A DNA stretch of 64,000 bases. It comes from Lachnospiraceae bacterium. GTDB lineage: Bacteria > Bacillota_A > Clostridia > Lachnospirales > Lachnospiraceae. The notes beneath the pieces are model-generated. The model was not told the DNA's origin, did not search any database, and saw nothing but the letters and a program-made list of their open reading frames with translations. The stretch is from the NCBI GenBank assembly GCA_017482005.1, contig JAFUOI010000007.1, forward strand, positions 62,001 through 126,000, given 5' to 3'. How positions within the stretch are numbered: position 1 is the first letter of the stretch; every line of letters starts with the position of its first letter. Made by a program: the position numbers and the translations under genes. Positions 45,222-55,522 of this stretch are shown here, piece after piece.

Positions 45222-47882
45222 ATGGCAGATTTAACACCGATGATGAAACAGTATATGGAAACAAAATCCCAGTACAAAGACTGTATTTTGTTTTATCGTT
45301 TAGGTGATTTTTATGAAATGTTTTTTGAGGATGCAATCACCGCATCCAGAGAACTTGAAATTACACTGACAGGAAAAAATTGCGGACAGGAGGAGCGCGC
45401 GCCTATGTGCGGCGTTCCGTATCATGCTGCGGAAGGGTACTTAACCAAACTGGTCAATAGAGGCTATAAGGTAGCCATATGTGAACAGGTTGAAGACCCG
45501 AAGGAAGCAAAGGGAATTGTTAAACGAGAGGTTGTCCGTATTGTAACACCGGGAACCAACTTAAATATCCAGTCACTGGAGGAGAGTAAAAACAATTATC
45601 TGATGTGCATTGCTTACATGGAAGAAAAAATCGGTATTTCCGTCGTGGATGCTTTGACAGGTGATTATTATGTGACAGAAGTGTCCGATATAAATAAACT
45701 TCAAGATGAGATTATGAAATTTATGCCGTCGGAGATTGTTTGCAATGACAATTTTCTTGTGAGCGGTTATATGGTGGACGATCTGAAAGAGCGTCTCGGA
45801 ATTACAATTTATAAGTTGGATGCATGGTATTTTGATGAGGTGAATTGCAGACAGCTGTTGATGAAGCATTTTCATGTAAGTACGATGACAGCGCTGGGGG
45901 TGGATGATTTCGGTGCCGGGCAGATTGCTGCCGGAGCGGTTCTTCAATATCTTTATGAAACACAGAAAACCGGCATTTCTAATATTACGAGATTAAATCC
46001 TTATGTGGCGAGCAAATATATGCTTCTGGATAGTTCGACACGGCGTAATCTGGAATTGACGGAGACGCTCCGTGAGAAGATGAAGCGGGGATCGCTTTTA
46101 TGGGTTCTGGATAAGACAAAAACTGCGATGGGAGCCAGAACACTGCGCAACTATATTGAACAGCCACTCATAGAACTTGATGACATTGTGATGCGTCAGG
46201 ATGCAATTGAACAGCTGAATGCCAATGTTATTTCCCGTGATGAATTGAGAGAATATTTAAATCCGATTTATGATCTGGAGAGACTGCTTGGGAAGATTAG
46301 TTACAAAACAGCTAACCCACGAGATCTTATTGCATTCCGCAATTCTTTGCAGATGCTTCCGCCGATACGGACGGTGCTCAGTGATTTTTCTTCACAACTT
46401 CTGCAAAATATCCATGAGGACGTAGACGGCCTTGAAGATCTTTGCGGTCTGATTGAGGACGCCATTGAGGAGGAACCGCCGATTTCATCCAAAGAAGGCG
46501 GTATTATCAAAGCCGGTTTTTCGGAGGACGTAGATCATTTCCGACAGGCAAAAACGGACGGAAAAGCATGGCTGGCAGAGTTGGAAGAATCGGAACGTCA
46601 GAGAACCGGTATCAAGAATCTTAAGATTAAATACAACAAGGTGTTTGGATATTACATTGAGGTAACCAACTCCTTTAAAAATATGGTGCCTGAAGATTAC
46701 ATCCGTAAGCAGACGCTTGCAAATGCGGAGCGATATACGATGCCGCAGCTCAAGGAAATGGAAGATACCATTTTAAATGCCGAGGATAAACTTTACGGGC
46801 TGGAGTACGATCTGTTCTGTGAAATCAGGGATGCGCTTGCAGACAATATGGAGCGTATCCAGCGCACGGCAAAAGCTGTTGCGGCTCTTGATGTATTCTG
46901 CAGTCTTGCTTATGTGGCAGAAAGAAACAATTATGTAAGACCGAAATTGAATACTAAGGGAATTATAGATATTAAAGACGGGCGTCATCCGGTTGTTGAA
47001 AAGGTAATCAAAAATGACATGTTCATTTCGAATGACACTTTTCTTGATAATGATAAGCATTTGATTTCCATTATTACGGGACCGAATATGGCAGGAAAGT
47101 CAACCTATATGCGTCAAACGGCACTGATTGTTCTTATGGCGCAGATCGGGAGTTTTGTTCCGGCGAAAAGTGCTAAAATCGGAATTGTGGACCGTATTTT
47201 TACCCGTGTCGGTGCATCGGATGATCTTGCAAGCGGACAGTCCACATTTATGGTAGAGATGAACGAGGTGGCAAATATTCTCAGAAATGCAACGTCAAAG
47301 AGTCTTCTGATTCTTGATGAAATCGGACGGGGTACATCAACTTTTGACGGTTTGTCCATTGCATGGGCGGTTGTGGAGCATATCAGCAATCGAAAACTGC
47401 TCGGTGCCAAGACTTTGTTTGCAACGCATTACCATGAACTTACGGAACTGGAAGGCAAGATGAACAATGTCAACAATTATTGCATTGCTGTCAAGGAAAA
47501 GGGAGACGATATTGTATTTTTGCGGAAGATTGTCAAGGGCGGTGCAGACCGTAGCTACGGTATTCAGGTTGCAAAGCTGGCAGGTGTTCCGGATATGGTT
47601 ATTGACCGTGCGAAAGAGATAGCAGAACAGCTTTCCGACAATGATGTAACGGAAAAGATACAGAGTATACAGGCGAATATCAGGACAGAAAAAACGAAAG
47701 TAAAGAAATATGACCAGGTGGATCTTGCGCAGATGTCCCTGTTTGATACGGTTACGGATGCGGATGTAATTGACGAACTTTCTAATATTGACATTCAGAC
47801 ACTTACACCGTTGGATGCGCTTAATACCTTATATAAACTTCAAAACATGATCAAAAACAGATGGAGTAACACAGATGAATGA
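45222..47882 (+). CDS. mutS: DNA mismatch repair protein MutS
   Basis: Mismatch recognition ATPase. The 886-residue protein has the mismatch-reading Phe and Glu in RLGDFYEMFFEDA, Walker A TGPNMAGKST and Walker B LILDEIGRGTSTFDG. GTGAGG precedes the ATG at 45222; an extension to 45201 lacks a site. It overlaps mutL by 8 bp. Confidence 0.96.
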   Translation: MADLTPMMKQYMETKSQYKDCILFYRLGDFYEMFFEDAITASRELEITLTGKNCGQEERAPMCGVPYHAAEGYLTKLVNRGYKVAICEQVEDPKEAKGIVKREVVRIVTPGTNLNIQSLEESKNNYLMCIAYMEEKIGISVVDALTGDYYVTEVSDINKLQDEIMKFMPSEIVCNDNFLVSGYMVDDLKERLGITIYKLDAWYFDEVNCRQLLMKHFHVSTMTALGVDDFGAGQIAAGAVLQYLYETQKTGISNITRLNPYVASKYMLLDSSTRRNLELTETLREKMKRGSLLWVLDKTKTAMGARTLRNYIEQPLIELDDIVMRQDAIEQLNANVISRDELREYLNPIYDLERLLGKISYKTANPRDLIAFRNSLQMLPPIRTVLSDFSSQLLQNIHEDVDGLEDLCGLIEDAIEEEPPISSKEGGIIKAGFSEDVDHFRQAKTDGKAWLAELEESERQRTGIKNLKIKYNKVFGYYIEVTNSFKNMVPEDYIRKQTLANAERYTMPQLKEMEDTILNAEDKLYGLEYDLFCEIRDALADNMERIQRTAKAVAALDVFCSLAYVAERNNYVRPKLNTKGIIDIKDGRHPVVEKVIKNDMFISNDTFLDNDKHLISIITGPNMAGKSTYMRQTALIVLMAQIGSFVPAKSAKIGIVDRIFTRVGASDDLASGQSTFMVEMNEVANILRNATSKSLLILDEIGRGTSTFDGLSIAWAVVEHISNRKLLGAKTLFATHYHELTELEGKMNNVNNYCIAVKEKGDDIVFLRKIVKGGADRSYGIQVAKLAGVPDMVIDRAKEIAEQLSDNDVTEKIQSIQANIRTEKTKVKKYDQVDLAQMSLFDTVTDADVIDELSNIDIQTLTPLDALNTLYKLQNMIKNRWSNTDE

Positions 47883-49788
47883 AATTCATATTCTGGACAA
47901 TAATACGGTGGATCAGATTGCAGCGGGAGAAGTTGTTGAGAGACCGTCGTCCGTTGTAAAAGAGCTTGTTGAAAATGCCATTGATGCAGGAGCAAAACAT
48001 ATCACGGTAGAGATTAAGGAAGGCGGTATCAGTTTTATCCGAGTGACGGATGACGGGTGCGGAATTGACGAAAGTCAGCTTTCTAAAGTCTTTTTGCGTC
48101 ATGCAACGAGCAAGATTACCGCGGCGGAGGACTTGGAGACCGTTATGAGTCTCGGATTTCGCGGCGAAGCTCTTTCCAGTATTTCTGCGGTTTGTCAGGT
48201 GGAAATGATCACTAAGACGGCTCAGTCATTGACGGGATACAGGATATGTATCAATGGTGGAGAGGCAGAGCCACCGGAGGAAATCGGTGCGCCGGGCGGA
48301 ACGACGATAGTGGTCCGAAATATTTTCTTTAACACTCCCGTGCGCCGGAAGTTTTTAAAGACGGCGGCGACGGAAGGCGGTTACATTGCGGATTATATGC
48401 AGCACATGGCCATGTCGGTACCGGAAGTTGCATTTCAGTTTGTCATGAATGGGCAGACGAAGTTTTTTACATCCGGGAACGGTAAGATAGATGAAATAAT
48501 TTATCGTATTTACGGTAAAGACGTTGCGGCGGAAATGCTGCCGATAGAAGCGGAGGGTGAAGGCATCCGCATTACGGGATTTCTCGGAAAACCGGTTTTG
48601 AATCGTGCCAACCGCAGCTTCGAAACATTTTTTGTAAATAAAAGATATATTAAAAGTACTCTGATTTCTTCGGCAGTAGAAGAAGGATATAAGACATTTT
48701 TGATGCAACACAAATATCCGTTTGTTGTTCTGCATTTTGAAATTGACCCGACAAAGATTGATGTCAATGTGCATCCGACGAAAATGGATATCCGTATGAA
48801 TGAGCCGGGATACTTCCTTTCGTTTATCCGTGATGCGGTAAAAGATACGCTGGCCGGGAAGAATTTTATTCCTTCCGCGGAAGAAGTTCCGGAACCTGAG
48901 AAAAAAGGAGATAAGGCGGAGGAAAAAGCACTTACATCCGTGCTTCCGCAGCCTTTTGAGGAGAAAAGACGGTCAGAATACCCGATGCAGCAAAAAGCAG
49001 GAATTGTCCGTGAAGAAAGCGGTTATGTATCTGCAGACGGAGAGGAAAAGCTCCGTATATTTGGTACAGACAGGACGTTTTTAAAACATATGAATCCGGA
49101 GCCGAAACCAATCGCGCGCTCAAGCGGAAATATTATTAAGAACAAAGATGTAGTTTTGGTAGAAAAACCGGAACAGCTTATGCTTTTTGATAAGGAACAG
49201 CCGGGACGGGATGAAATTGAAAATTTCAGGATTATAGGTCAGATATTTGATACGTATTGGATTATTTCCATGCCGGAGAAAATATATTATGTGGATCAGC
49301 ATGCGGCCCATGAAAAGGTTATGTATGAGCGATTAATGAAACAGTACCGGGAAAAGGAAATTGCATTGCAGTCATTGAATCCGCCCCTTGTCATTACATT
49401 GACGCCGAAAGAAAAAAATGTGCTTCTTACACATATGGACAATTTTGCAGCACTGGGATTTGAGATGGATGAGTTTGGTGAAGATGCATATGCCATCCGC
49501 AGTGTGCCTACGGATTTATATGGCTTGAGTGAAAAACAACTCTTTTTGGCTGTATTGGATGAATTGGTGGAGTTTCCCGCAAAAGGGGATTCCGATGCTG
49601 TGCTTTCAAAAATTGCAAGTATGTCGTGTAAGGCAGCTGTAAAAGGTAACCAGACGCTTTCTATGCAGGAAGCGGAAGCTTTGATGAAGGAATTGCTTGC
49701 CTGCGAAAATCCTTTTAATTGTCCGCACGGAAGACCGACCATCATTTCCATGACAAAATACGAGTTGGAGAAAAAATTTAAAAGGTAG
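47875..49788 (+). CDS. mutL: DNA mismatch repair protein MutL
   Basis: GHKL ATPase acting with MutS. The 637-residue protein has ENAIDAGA, TDDGCGI and GFRGEALSSI in the N-terminal ATPase, a variable linker (about residues 335-450) and a C-terminal domain with DQHAAHEKVMYE, the latent-endonuclease motif found in organisms without MutH. GGAGTAAC precedes the ATG. It overlaps mutS and is followed 4 bp later by miaA. Confidence 0.96.
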   Translation: MNEIHILDNNTVDQIAAGEVVERPSSVVKELVENAIDAGAKHITVEIKEGGISFIRVTDDGCGIDESQLSKVFLRHATSKITAAEDLETVMSLGFRGEALSSISAVCQVEMITKTAQSLTGYRICINGGEAEPPEEIGAPGGTTIVVRNIFFNTPVRRKFLKTAATEGGYIADYMQHMAMSVPEVAFQFVMNGQTKFFTSGNGKIDEIIYRIYGKDVAAEMLPIEAEGEGIRITGFLGKPVLNRANRSFETFFVNKRYIKSTLISSAVEEGYKTFLMQHKYPFVVLHFEIDPTKIDVNVHPTKMDIRMNEPGYFLSFIRDAVKDTLAGKNFIPSAEEVPEPEKKGDKAEEKALTSVLPQPFEEKRRSEYPMQQKAGIVREESGYVSADGEEKLRIFGTDRTFLKHMNPEPKPIARSSGNIIKNKDVVLVEKPEQLMLFDKEQPGRDEIENFRIIGQIFDTYWIISMPEKIYYVDQHAAHEKVMYERLMKQYREKEIALQSLNPPLVITLTPKEKNVLLTHMDNFAALGFEMDEFGEDAYAIRSVPTDLYGLSEKQLFLAVLDELVEFPAKGDSDAVLSKIASMSCKAAVKGNQTLSMQEAEALMKELLACENPFNCPHGRPTIISMTKYELEKKFKR

Positions 49789-49792
49789 TATT

Positions 49793-50752
49793 ATGACAGA
49801 AAAGAAAAATCTTGTTATTTTGACAGGACCGACAGCAGTCGGAAAAACAAAGTTATCGATCGAACTTGCAAAAAGGATCGGCGGAGAGATTATCTCCGCC
49901 GATTCTATGCAGGTTTATAAGTATATGGATATCGGATCTGCAAAGATTATGCCCGAGGAGACGGAAGGTGTCTGCCACCACCTGATTGATGTACTTGAGC
50001 CGACGGAGGATTTTGATGTATTCCGTTTTCAGCAGATGGCAAAGGAAAAGATGCAGGAGATATATGAGAGAGGAAATATTCCTGTTATTGTTGGCGGAAC
50101 AGGTTTTTATATTCAGGCTCTTCTTTATGATATTGATTTTACGCAGCAAAAGGATGATCCGGAGTTGCGCAGAGAACTGGAAAACCTGGCGGAATTAAAG
50201 GGGGCGCATTTCCTTCATGAGATGCTTGCCCAGGTGGATCCGCAGGCGGCACAGGAGATTCATGAAAATAATGTAAAGCGGGTTATCCGTGCCATTGAAT
50301 ATAACCGGCAGACGGGGGAAAAGATATCACAGCACAATATGCAGCAGAGAGCCAAAAAGTCACCGTACAATTTTTGCTATTTTGTTTTAAATGATGATAG
50401 AGCTAAGCTTTATGAGCGCATCGATAAGCGGGTGGATATCATGATTGATGCAGGTCTTATTGGGGAGGTTGAAGGCCTTCTTGCCATGGGATGCAGACGT
50501 GAAAGTACTGCGATGCAGGGGCTTGGCTACAAAGAAATTATTGATTACCTGCAGGGAAAAACAGATTTGGAAAGAGCAGTCTATCTGATCAAAAGAGATA
50601 CACGACATTTTGCCAAACGGCAGATAACATGGTTTAAAAGAGAACCGGACGTTGTATGGGTACAGAGAGATGTACTCGGCCGGGAGGATGAAAAACTTCT
50701 TGCTTACATGATGCAGCAATTAAAGATGAGAAATATTCCGGAGGAAAGTTAA
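49793..50752 (+). CDS. miaA: tRNA dimethylallyltransferase MiaA
   Basis: Adds the dimethylallyl group to A37 of tRNA. The 319-residue protein has the P-loop LTGPTAVGKTKLS, DSMQVYKYMDIGSAK and VGGTGFYIQALLYDIDF. AAAGGT precedes the ATG. The order mutS-mutL-miaA-ynbB is common in Clostridia. Confidence 0.96.
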   Translation: MTEKKNLVILTGPTAVGKTKLSIELAKRIGGEIISADSMQVYKYMDIGSAKIMPEETEGVCHHLIDVLEPTEDFDVFRFQQMAKEKMQEIYERGNIPVIVGGTGFYIQALLYDIDFTQQKDDPELRRELENLAELKGAHFLHEMLAQVDPQAAQEIHENNVKRVIRAIEYNRQTGEKISQHNMQQRAKKSPYNFCYFVLNDDRAKLYERIDKRVDIMIDAGLIGEVEGLLAMGCRRESTAMQGLGYKEIIDYLQGKTDLERAVYLIKRDTRHFAKRQITWFKREPDVVWVQRDVLGREDEKLLAYMMQQLKMRNIPEES

Positions 50753-50753
50753 A

Positions 50754-52061
50754 ATGACACAGTTACAAGATATATACAGAGGGTTATCTATTGATGAGGA
50801 TGTACTTGCGTTTGGAGAGAAAGTCCTTGAGACATGCAAAGAACGTTTTGCACGTATAGATGAGACGGCGGAGTACAATCAGCTGAAAGTAGTTAAGGCA
50901 ATGCAGGATGCAAAAGTTAGTGAAGCGTGTCTCCTTGGAACGACCGGCTATGGATACAACGACATTGGCCGTGATACGCTTGAGCAGGTGTATGCGAATC
51001 TCTTTCATACGGAAGATGCTCTTGTGCGTCCGCAGATTACATGCGGAACCCATGCACTGGCACTGGCGCTTATGAGCAATTTAAGACCGGGGGACGAACT
51101 TCTTTCTCCGGTCGGAAAACCCTATGATACATTGGAGGAAGTGATAGGAATCCGCGAGTCGAAAGGTTCGCTTCGGGAATACGGCATTACTTATCGGCAG
51201 GTAGATCTTCTTGAAGACGGTGAATTTGACTGGGATGGAATCCGAAATGCCGTAAATGAGAAGACAAAAATGGTAACGATTCAGCGATCCAAAGGATATG
51301 AGCCGAGAAAAACTCTTTCGGTAGAGCGGATTGGCGAGCTGATTTCATTTATTAAGAAAATCAGACCGGACATTATCTGTATGGTGGACAATTGTTACGG
51401 TGAATTTGTACAACGTATTGAGCCGACGGATGTGGGAGCGGACATGGTTGTCGGTTCACTGATTAAAAATCCGGGAGGCGGACTTGCACCGATCGGAGGC
51501 TATATTGCGGGGAAAAAAGAGTGTGTGGAAAATGCCGCGTATCGCCTGACTTCGCCGGGACTCGGAAAAGAAGTGGGAGCATCTCTCGGAGTACTTTCCT
51601 CGTTCTATGAAGGTTTGTTTTTGGCACCGACCGTTACGGCTTCTGCGCTGAAAGGCGCAATATTTGCCGCGAACATTTATGAACGTCTGGGTTTTTCTGT
51701 TGTTCCTAATGCAACAGAAGATAGATATGATATTATTCAGGCAATTACTTTCGGAAATCCGGAAGGTGTGATTTCCTTCTGCAAAGGAATTCAGGCGGCG
51801 GCACCTGTCGACAGTTTTGTGACGCCGGAGCCGTGGGATATGCCGGGGTATGATGCACCTGTTATTATGGCGGCTGGAGCTTTTGTTTCCGGATCGTCCA
51901 TTGAGCTTTCGGCAGACGGGCCGATTAAGCCGCCGTACGCTGTTTATATGCAGGGCGGGCTCACGTTTCCGCATGCCAAGTACGGAATGCTCAGAACACT
52001 TCAAAGTATGAAAGATGACGGAGTGATAGATGTGTCCAAACTCACAATAAAGGATTTTTAG
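50754..52061 (+). CDS. ynbB: Methionine gamma-lyase-like / aluminium resistance family protein (YnbB)
   Basis: A 435-residue PLP-fold protein of the PF06838 family, found near miaA in Bacillus as well. The expected PLP lysine lies in VVGSLIKNPGGGLAPIGGYIAG, with MVDNCYGEF before it. The names 'methionine gamma-lyase' and 'aluminium resistance' come from distant relatives; the true reaction is not known. GGAGGA precedes the ATG, one base after miaA. Confidence 0.85.
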   Translation: MTQLQDIYRGLSIDEDVLAFGEKVLETCKERFARIDETAEYNQLKVVKAMQDAKVSEACLLGTTGYGYNDIGRDTLEQVYANLFHTEDALVRPQITCGTHALALALMSNLRPGDELLSPVGKPYDTLEEVIGIRESKGSLREYGITYRQVDLLEDGEFDWDGIRNAVNEKTKMVTIQRSKGYEPRKTLSVERIGELISFIKKIRPDIICMVDNCYGEFVQRIEPTDVGADMVVGSLIKNPGGGLAPIGGYIAGKKECVENAAYRLTSPGLGKEVGASLGVLSSFYEGLFLAPTVTASALKGAIFAANIYERLGFSVVPNATEDRYDIIQAITFGNPEGVISFCKGIQAAAPVDSFVTPEPWDMPGYDAPVIMAAGAFVSGSSIELSADGPIKPPYAVYMQGGLTFPHAKYGMLRTLQSMKDDGVIDVSKLTIKDF

Positions 52062-52152
52062 TCGAAAAAAAAACCACGAATTTTATATACATACTTTTTG
52101 GTGTGTGTTAAGATATATCTAGTGTTTTGCAAATGAAATCTGGAGGATACAA

Positions 52153-52392
52153 ATGAGAGGAAAAAACAATTGGGCCTGTTTTCTTATGATTTTGGCAGGC
52201 ATTGTCATCGGTGGTTTTATCGGATCGCTGTTTCCGAACTCATTCTTAAATTACGGACAGAGTTTCGGTCTTACATCACCGGTTGTTCTGGATCTCGGAA
52301 TCATGGTTCTGACATTCGGACTTACGATAAAGATCACGGTGGCGAGCATCATCGGCATTTTGATTGGGATTATTATCTATCGTTTTTTATAA
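52153..52392 (+). CDS. DUF4321 small membrane protein
   Basis: A 79-residue protein with two membrane spans (CFLMILAGIVIGGFIGSLF and a C-terminal TIKITVASIIGILIGIIIY) and the DUF4321-type stretch LDLGIMVLTFGLTIKI between. Function is unknown. GGAGGA precedes the ATG. It stands just upstream of radC and mreB, where such proteins often occur in Clostridia. Confidence 0.82.
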   Translation: MRGKNNWACFLMILAGIVIGGFIGSLFPNSFLNYGQSFGLTSPVVLDLGIMVLTFGLTIKITVASIIGILIGIIIYRFL

Positions 52393-52426
52393 AATCTGTT
52401 TGTCTGAAGAACAATCAGGTAAAACT

Positions 52427-53116
52427 ATGTATCAAAGAAAAGAAAACGGAAAAATACAGCTTCTTCCTTACGACAAATTTTTGCAGTCCGGAGCAGAGTC
52501 TCTCAGTGATGAAGAACTTCTTGCCATTATCCTTCGTACCGGTACAAAAGGCGAGGATGCGGTTACATTAGCGTGCAGAGTTTTAGAGGCGTGCGGGGAG
52601 AGACGCGGTATTGAAGGGCTTCACCATGTCACTTTGAATCAGCTTATGGAAATCGGAGGGATAGGGGAAGTCAAAGCAGTCAAACTGAAAGCAGTCGCAG
52701 AGCTTTCAAATCGGATTGCAAAAGCAAAGGTAAAAAATGATATCTGTTTCCGGCGTCCGGGTGAAGTTGCGGATGCATATATGGAACAGATGCGGCATTT
52801 GGAAAAGGAACATTGTGTTGCAGTCTATATGGACAGTAAAGACAGCCGGATTACGGATGTAAGGTTATCCATCGGTAACTTAAACGCGTCTATTCTGTCT
52901 GCCAGAGAGATATTCAGACAGGCACTCATGTGCAACGCTGCGTCTGTGATTCTGTTGCACAATCACCCAAGCGGCGATCCTTCGCCGAGTAAAGATGATA
53001 TTGATTTGACGAAGCGGCTGAAAGAAGCAGCGCAAATCATGGAAGTTCCCCTGCTTGACCATATAATTATCGGGGATAATACGTACATAAGCTTAAGAGA
53101 GAAAGGAGTTTTATAA
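52427..53116 (+). CDS. radC: RadC family JAMM-motif protein
   Basis: The 229-residue protein has an N-terminal helix-hairpin-helix (MEIGGIGEVKAVKLKAVAEL) and a C-terminal JAB/MPN domain with the metal motif HNHPSGDPSPSKDD. RadC's role is unresolved; a DNA repair role for the E. coli protein has been questioned. AGGT precedes the ATG at 52427; the frame reaches back into the DUF4321 gene. Its last base overlaps mreB. The order radC-mreB-mreC-mreD matches Bacillus. Confidence 0.94.
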   Translation: MYQRKENGKIQLLPYDKFLQSGAESLSDEELLAIILRTGTKGEDAVTLACRVLEACGERRGIEGLHHVTLNQLMEIGGIGEVKAVKLKAVAELSNRIAKAKVKNDICFRRPGEVADAYMEQMRHLEKEHCVAVYMDSKDSRITDVRLSIGNLNASILSAREIFRQALMCNAASVILLHNHPSGDPSPSKDDIDLTKRLKEAAQIMEVPLLDHIIIGDNTYISLREKGVL

Positions 53117-54135
53117 TGGCTTCCAGTGCATATGGTATTGATTTAGGTACCTGTAATATTAAAATTTATGAAAAAGGTGACCAGAATATATTCTGTCAAA
53201 AAAATATAATTGCGATTGAGAACAAGGATTATCTGTTTGCCTATGGAGATGCTGCTTTTGAAATGTATGAGAAAGCGCCGGCAAATATTCATATTTCTTA
53301 TCCGCTGTGCAACGGAGTTATTGCGGACATCAAGAATATGCAGACACTTGTGAAGTGTTTTATTTCGGATCTTTGTGACGGATCGGTAAAACCGGCAGAT
53401 TATTATATTGCTGTTCCGACCGATGTGACGGAAGTGGAAAAGAGAGCATTTTATGATCTGGTTAAGAATGCCAATGTGAAAGCGAAAAAGGTTATGGTTG
53501 TCGAGAAGGCGATTGCAGATGGACTCGGCCTCGGAATTGATGTTAAAAATTCACAGGGTGTTCTTGTTGTCGATGTCGGCTATGACACAACGGAAATCTC
53601 AATTCTTTCTCTCGGAGGTATTGTTTTAAGCAAACTGATTAAGGTCGGGGGACAAAAATTTGATGATGCAATCCGTAATGCAGTCCGTAAAGAATACAAT
53701 CTAATTATCGGCGGGAAGACAGCTGAAAAAGTCAAGATGTCCCTTGCACAGCTGGAGGAAGAAGGAAAAGGTGCTGTCGTGTACGGTCGCGATATTGTGA
53801 CAGGTCTTCCGGTGGAAAGAGAAATTCCGACACAGCTTGTTGTAGAGTGTTTAAAAGAACATTTCAATACGATTATTGATAATATTAAAGTGATTTTGGA
53901 GAGAACTCCGCCTGAACTTGCGGCAGATATTTACAGACAAGGGGTTTATCTGACGGGAGGAGCCTGCCAGGTCAGCCATCTGAGCCAGTTGATCAGCAAT
54001 GGAACAGGACTGAAAGTCAATGTTTCCGAACATCCGGTGGAAAGTGTTGCAATAGGTCTTTCCAAGGTAATTGCAGATGACAATTATAAAACAGTAGCAT
54101 ATTCCATCGAAGGTATGGGTAACGGAGGAAGATAA
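53116..54135 (+). CDS. mreB: Rod shape-determining actin homologue MreB
   Basis: Actin-like filament protein that guides lateral wall synthesis. The 339-residue protein has the phosphate motif YGIDLGTCNIKIY near the N-terminus, VVDVGYDTTEISILSLGG as the second phosphate motif, and the adenosine motif VYLTGGACQVSHL. AGGAG precedes the ATG, which overlaps the radC stop by one base. It overlaps mreC by one base too, so radC-mreBCD is one unit. Confidence 0.95.
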   Translation: MASSAYGIDLGTCNIKIYEKGDQNIFCQKNIIAIENKDYLFAYGDAAFEMYEKAPANIHISYPLCNGVIADIKNMQTLVKCFISDLCDGSVKPADYYIAVPTDVTEVEKRAFYDLVKNANVKAKKVMVVEKAIADGLGLGIDVKNSQGVLVVDVGYDTTEISILSLGGIVLSKLIKVGGQKFDDAIRNAVRKEYNLIIGGKTAEKVKMSLAQLEEEGKGAVVYGRDIVTGLPVEREIPTQLVVECLKEHFNTIIDNIKVILERTPPELAADIYRQGVYLTGGACQVSHLSQLISNGTGLKVNVSEHPVESVAIGLSKVIADDNYKTVAYSIEGMGNGGR

Positions 54136-55007
54136 TGAGACGAAAACGGCAGAAGTTTACGATTCCAAGTAAATACTTATTGCTGATTATGACAGTTATC
54201 TGTGTCCTTTTTATGGCAATCACATTTTTTACAGATTTTTTCGCAGCTCCGCTCAGCAATTTTGCCGGAGCTGTCGTTATTCCGTTTCAGTCCGGAGTCA
54301 GCCGGATCGGAGAATGGATGTCAGATCGTTCCGAGGAACTGGATTCTCTTAAAAATGTGCTTGCGGAAAATGACAGATTACAGGAACAGGTAGATGCCCT
54401 TACGATTGAAAACAATTCCCTTCAGCAGGACAAATATGAACTGAACAATTTACGCCAATTGTATAAACTGGATCAGGAATATGCCGAGTTTGAAAAGGTC
54501 GGTGCAAGAGTTGTAGCTAAGGATTCCGGAAACTGGTTCCATACGTTTGTTATTAACAAAGGAAGTAAGGACGGTATTCAGATTGATATGAATGTCATGG
54601 CGGGAAGCGGACTTGTAGGCCGTGTGACGGAAGTGGGAAATGATTGGGCCAAAGTGCTTTCAATCATTGATGATAACTCAAATGTCAGCGCCACTGTACT
54701 TTCAACGGAAGATTCCTGTATGGTACAGGGAAATCTCGAAACAATGGAAAAAGGTGTGATAACATTTTCCAAATTGGTCAACGGTAAGACGGCTGTAAAA
54801 GAGGGCGACAAAGTAGTTACCTCCCATATCAGTACAAAGTATCTTCCGGGAATACTTATCGGATACATATCGGCCATCAGTGCGGATGCAAATAATCTGA
54901 CAAGTTCGGGATATTTGACACCGGCGGTGGATTTTGCACATTTGGAAGAGGTGCTTGTAATCACGGATTTAAAAAAGGATTATTCGGAAGAGGGACTGAA
55001 AAAATGA
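54135..55007 (+). CDS. mreC: Rod shape-determining protein MreC
   Basis: Membrane scaffold linking MreB to PBP2 and RodA. The 290-residue protein has one N-terminal span (YLLLIMTVICVLFMAITFFTDFF), a coiled coil (about residues 65-105) and the beta domain with SGLVGRVTEVGNDWAKVLSIID. The stop overlaps the mreD ATG by 4 bp. Confidence 0.95.
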   Translation: MRRKRQKFTIPSKYLLLIMTVICVLFMAITFFTDFFAAPLSNFAGAVVIPFQSGVSRIGEWMSDRSEELDSLKNVLAENDRLQEQVDALTIENNSLQQDKYELNNLRQLYKLDQEYAEFEKVGARVVAKDSGNWFHTFVINKGSKDGIQIDMNVMAGSGLVGRVTEVGNDWAKVLSIIDDNSNVSATVLSTEDSCMVQGNLETMEKGVITFSKLVNGKTAVKEGDKVVTSHISTKYLPGILIGYISAISADANNLTSSGYLTPAVDFAHLEEVLVITDLKKDYSEEGLKK

Positions 55008-55522
55008 AACGTAACATCTTTATAACAGTTATGGTCATCGTATGTTTCGTTCTGCAGTCTACTTTGTTTCGGACGATATCTTTCGGTGGTATTTCCCCGA
55101 ATCTGCTTATTATTCTGACGGCGGCATTTGGATTTATGTGTGGAAAAACATGTGGACTTCTTGTGGGATTTTCGGCAGGACTTCTCTATGATATTTTTTT
55201 TGGAGATGTGCTTTGTTTCCATGCGCTGATTTATATGTATATAGGATATATTAACGGAAATTTTAAGCAGATTTTCTATAAAGAAGATATTAAACTGCCG
55301 ATTGTACTTATTGCCACCAGTGATCTGGTGTTTGGCTTTGTTTATTATGTTCTGAGATTTCTGCTCAGAGGAAGATTTCAATTCACACATTACATGACTC
55401 ATATTATGATACCGGAGGTTGTGTATACGATTGTAATAACACTGATGCTTTATCCGTTTATCCGTTTTGTCATGGGAAAAATGGAACAGGAAGAAAAAAG
55501 GAGCGAGGATAATTTTGCTTAG
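55004..55522 (+). CDS. mreD: Rod shape-determining protein MreD
   Basis: A 172-residue polytopic membrane protein with five to six hydrophobic segments, including FGFMCGKTCGLLVGFSAGLLYDIFFG, a typical MreD motif. It completes mreBCD and overlaps the PBP2 gene by 8 bp. Confidence 0.92.
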   Translation: MKRNIFITVMVIVCFVLQSTLFRTISFGGISPNLLIILTAAFGFMCGKTCGLLVGFSAGLLYDIFFGDVLCFHALIYMYIGYINGNFKQIFYKEDIKLPIVLIATSDLVFGFVYYVLRFLLRGRFQFTHYMTHIMIPEVVYTIVITLMLYPFIRFVMGKMEQEEKRSEDNFA

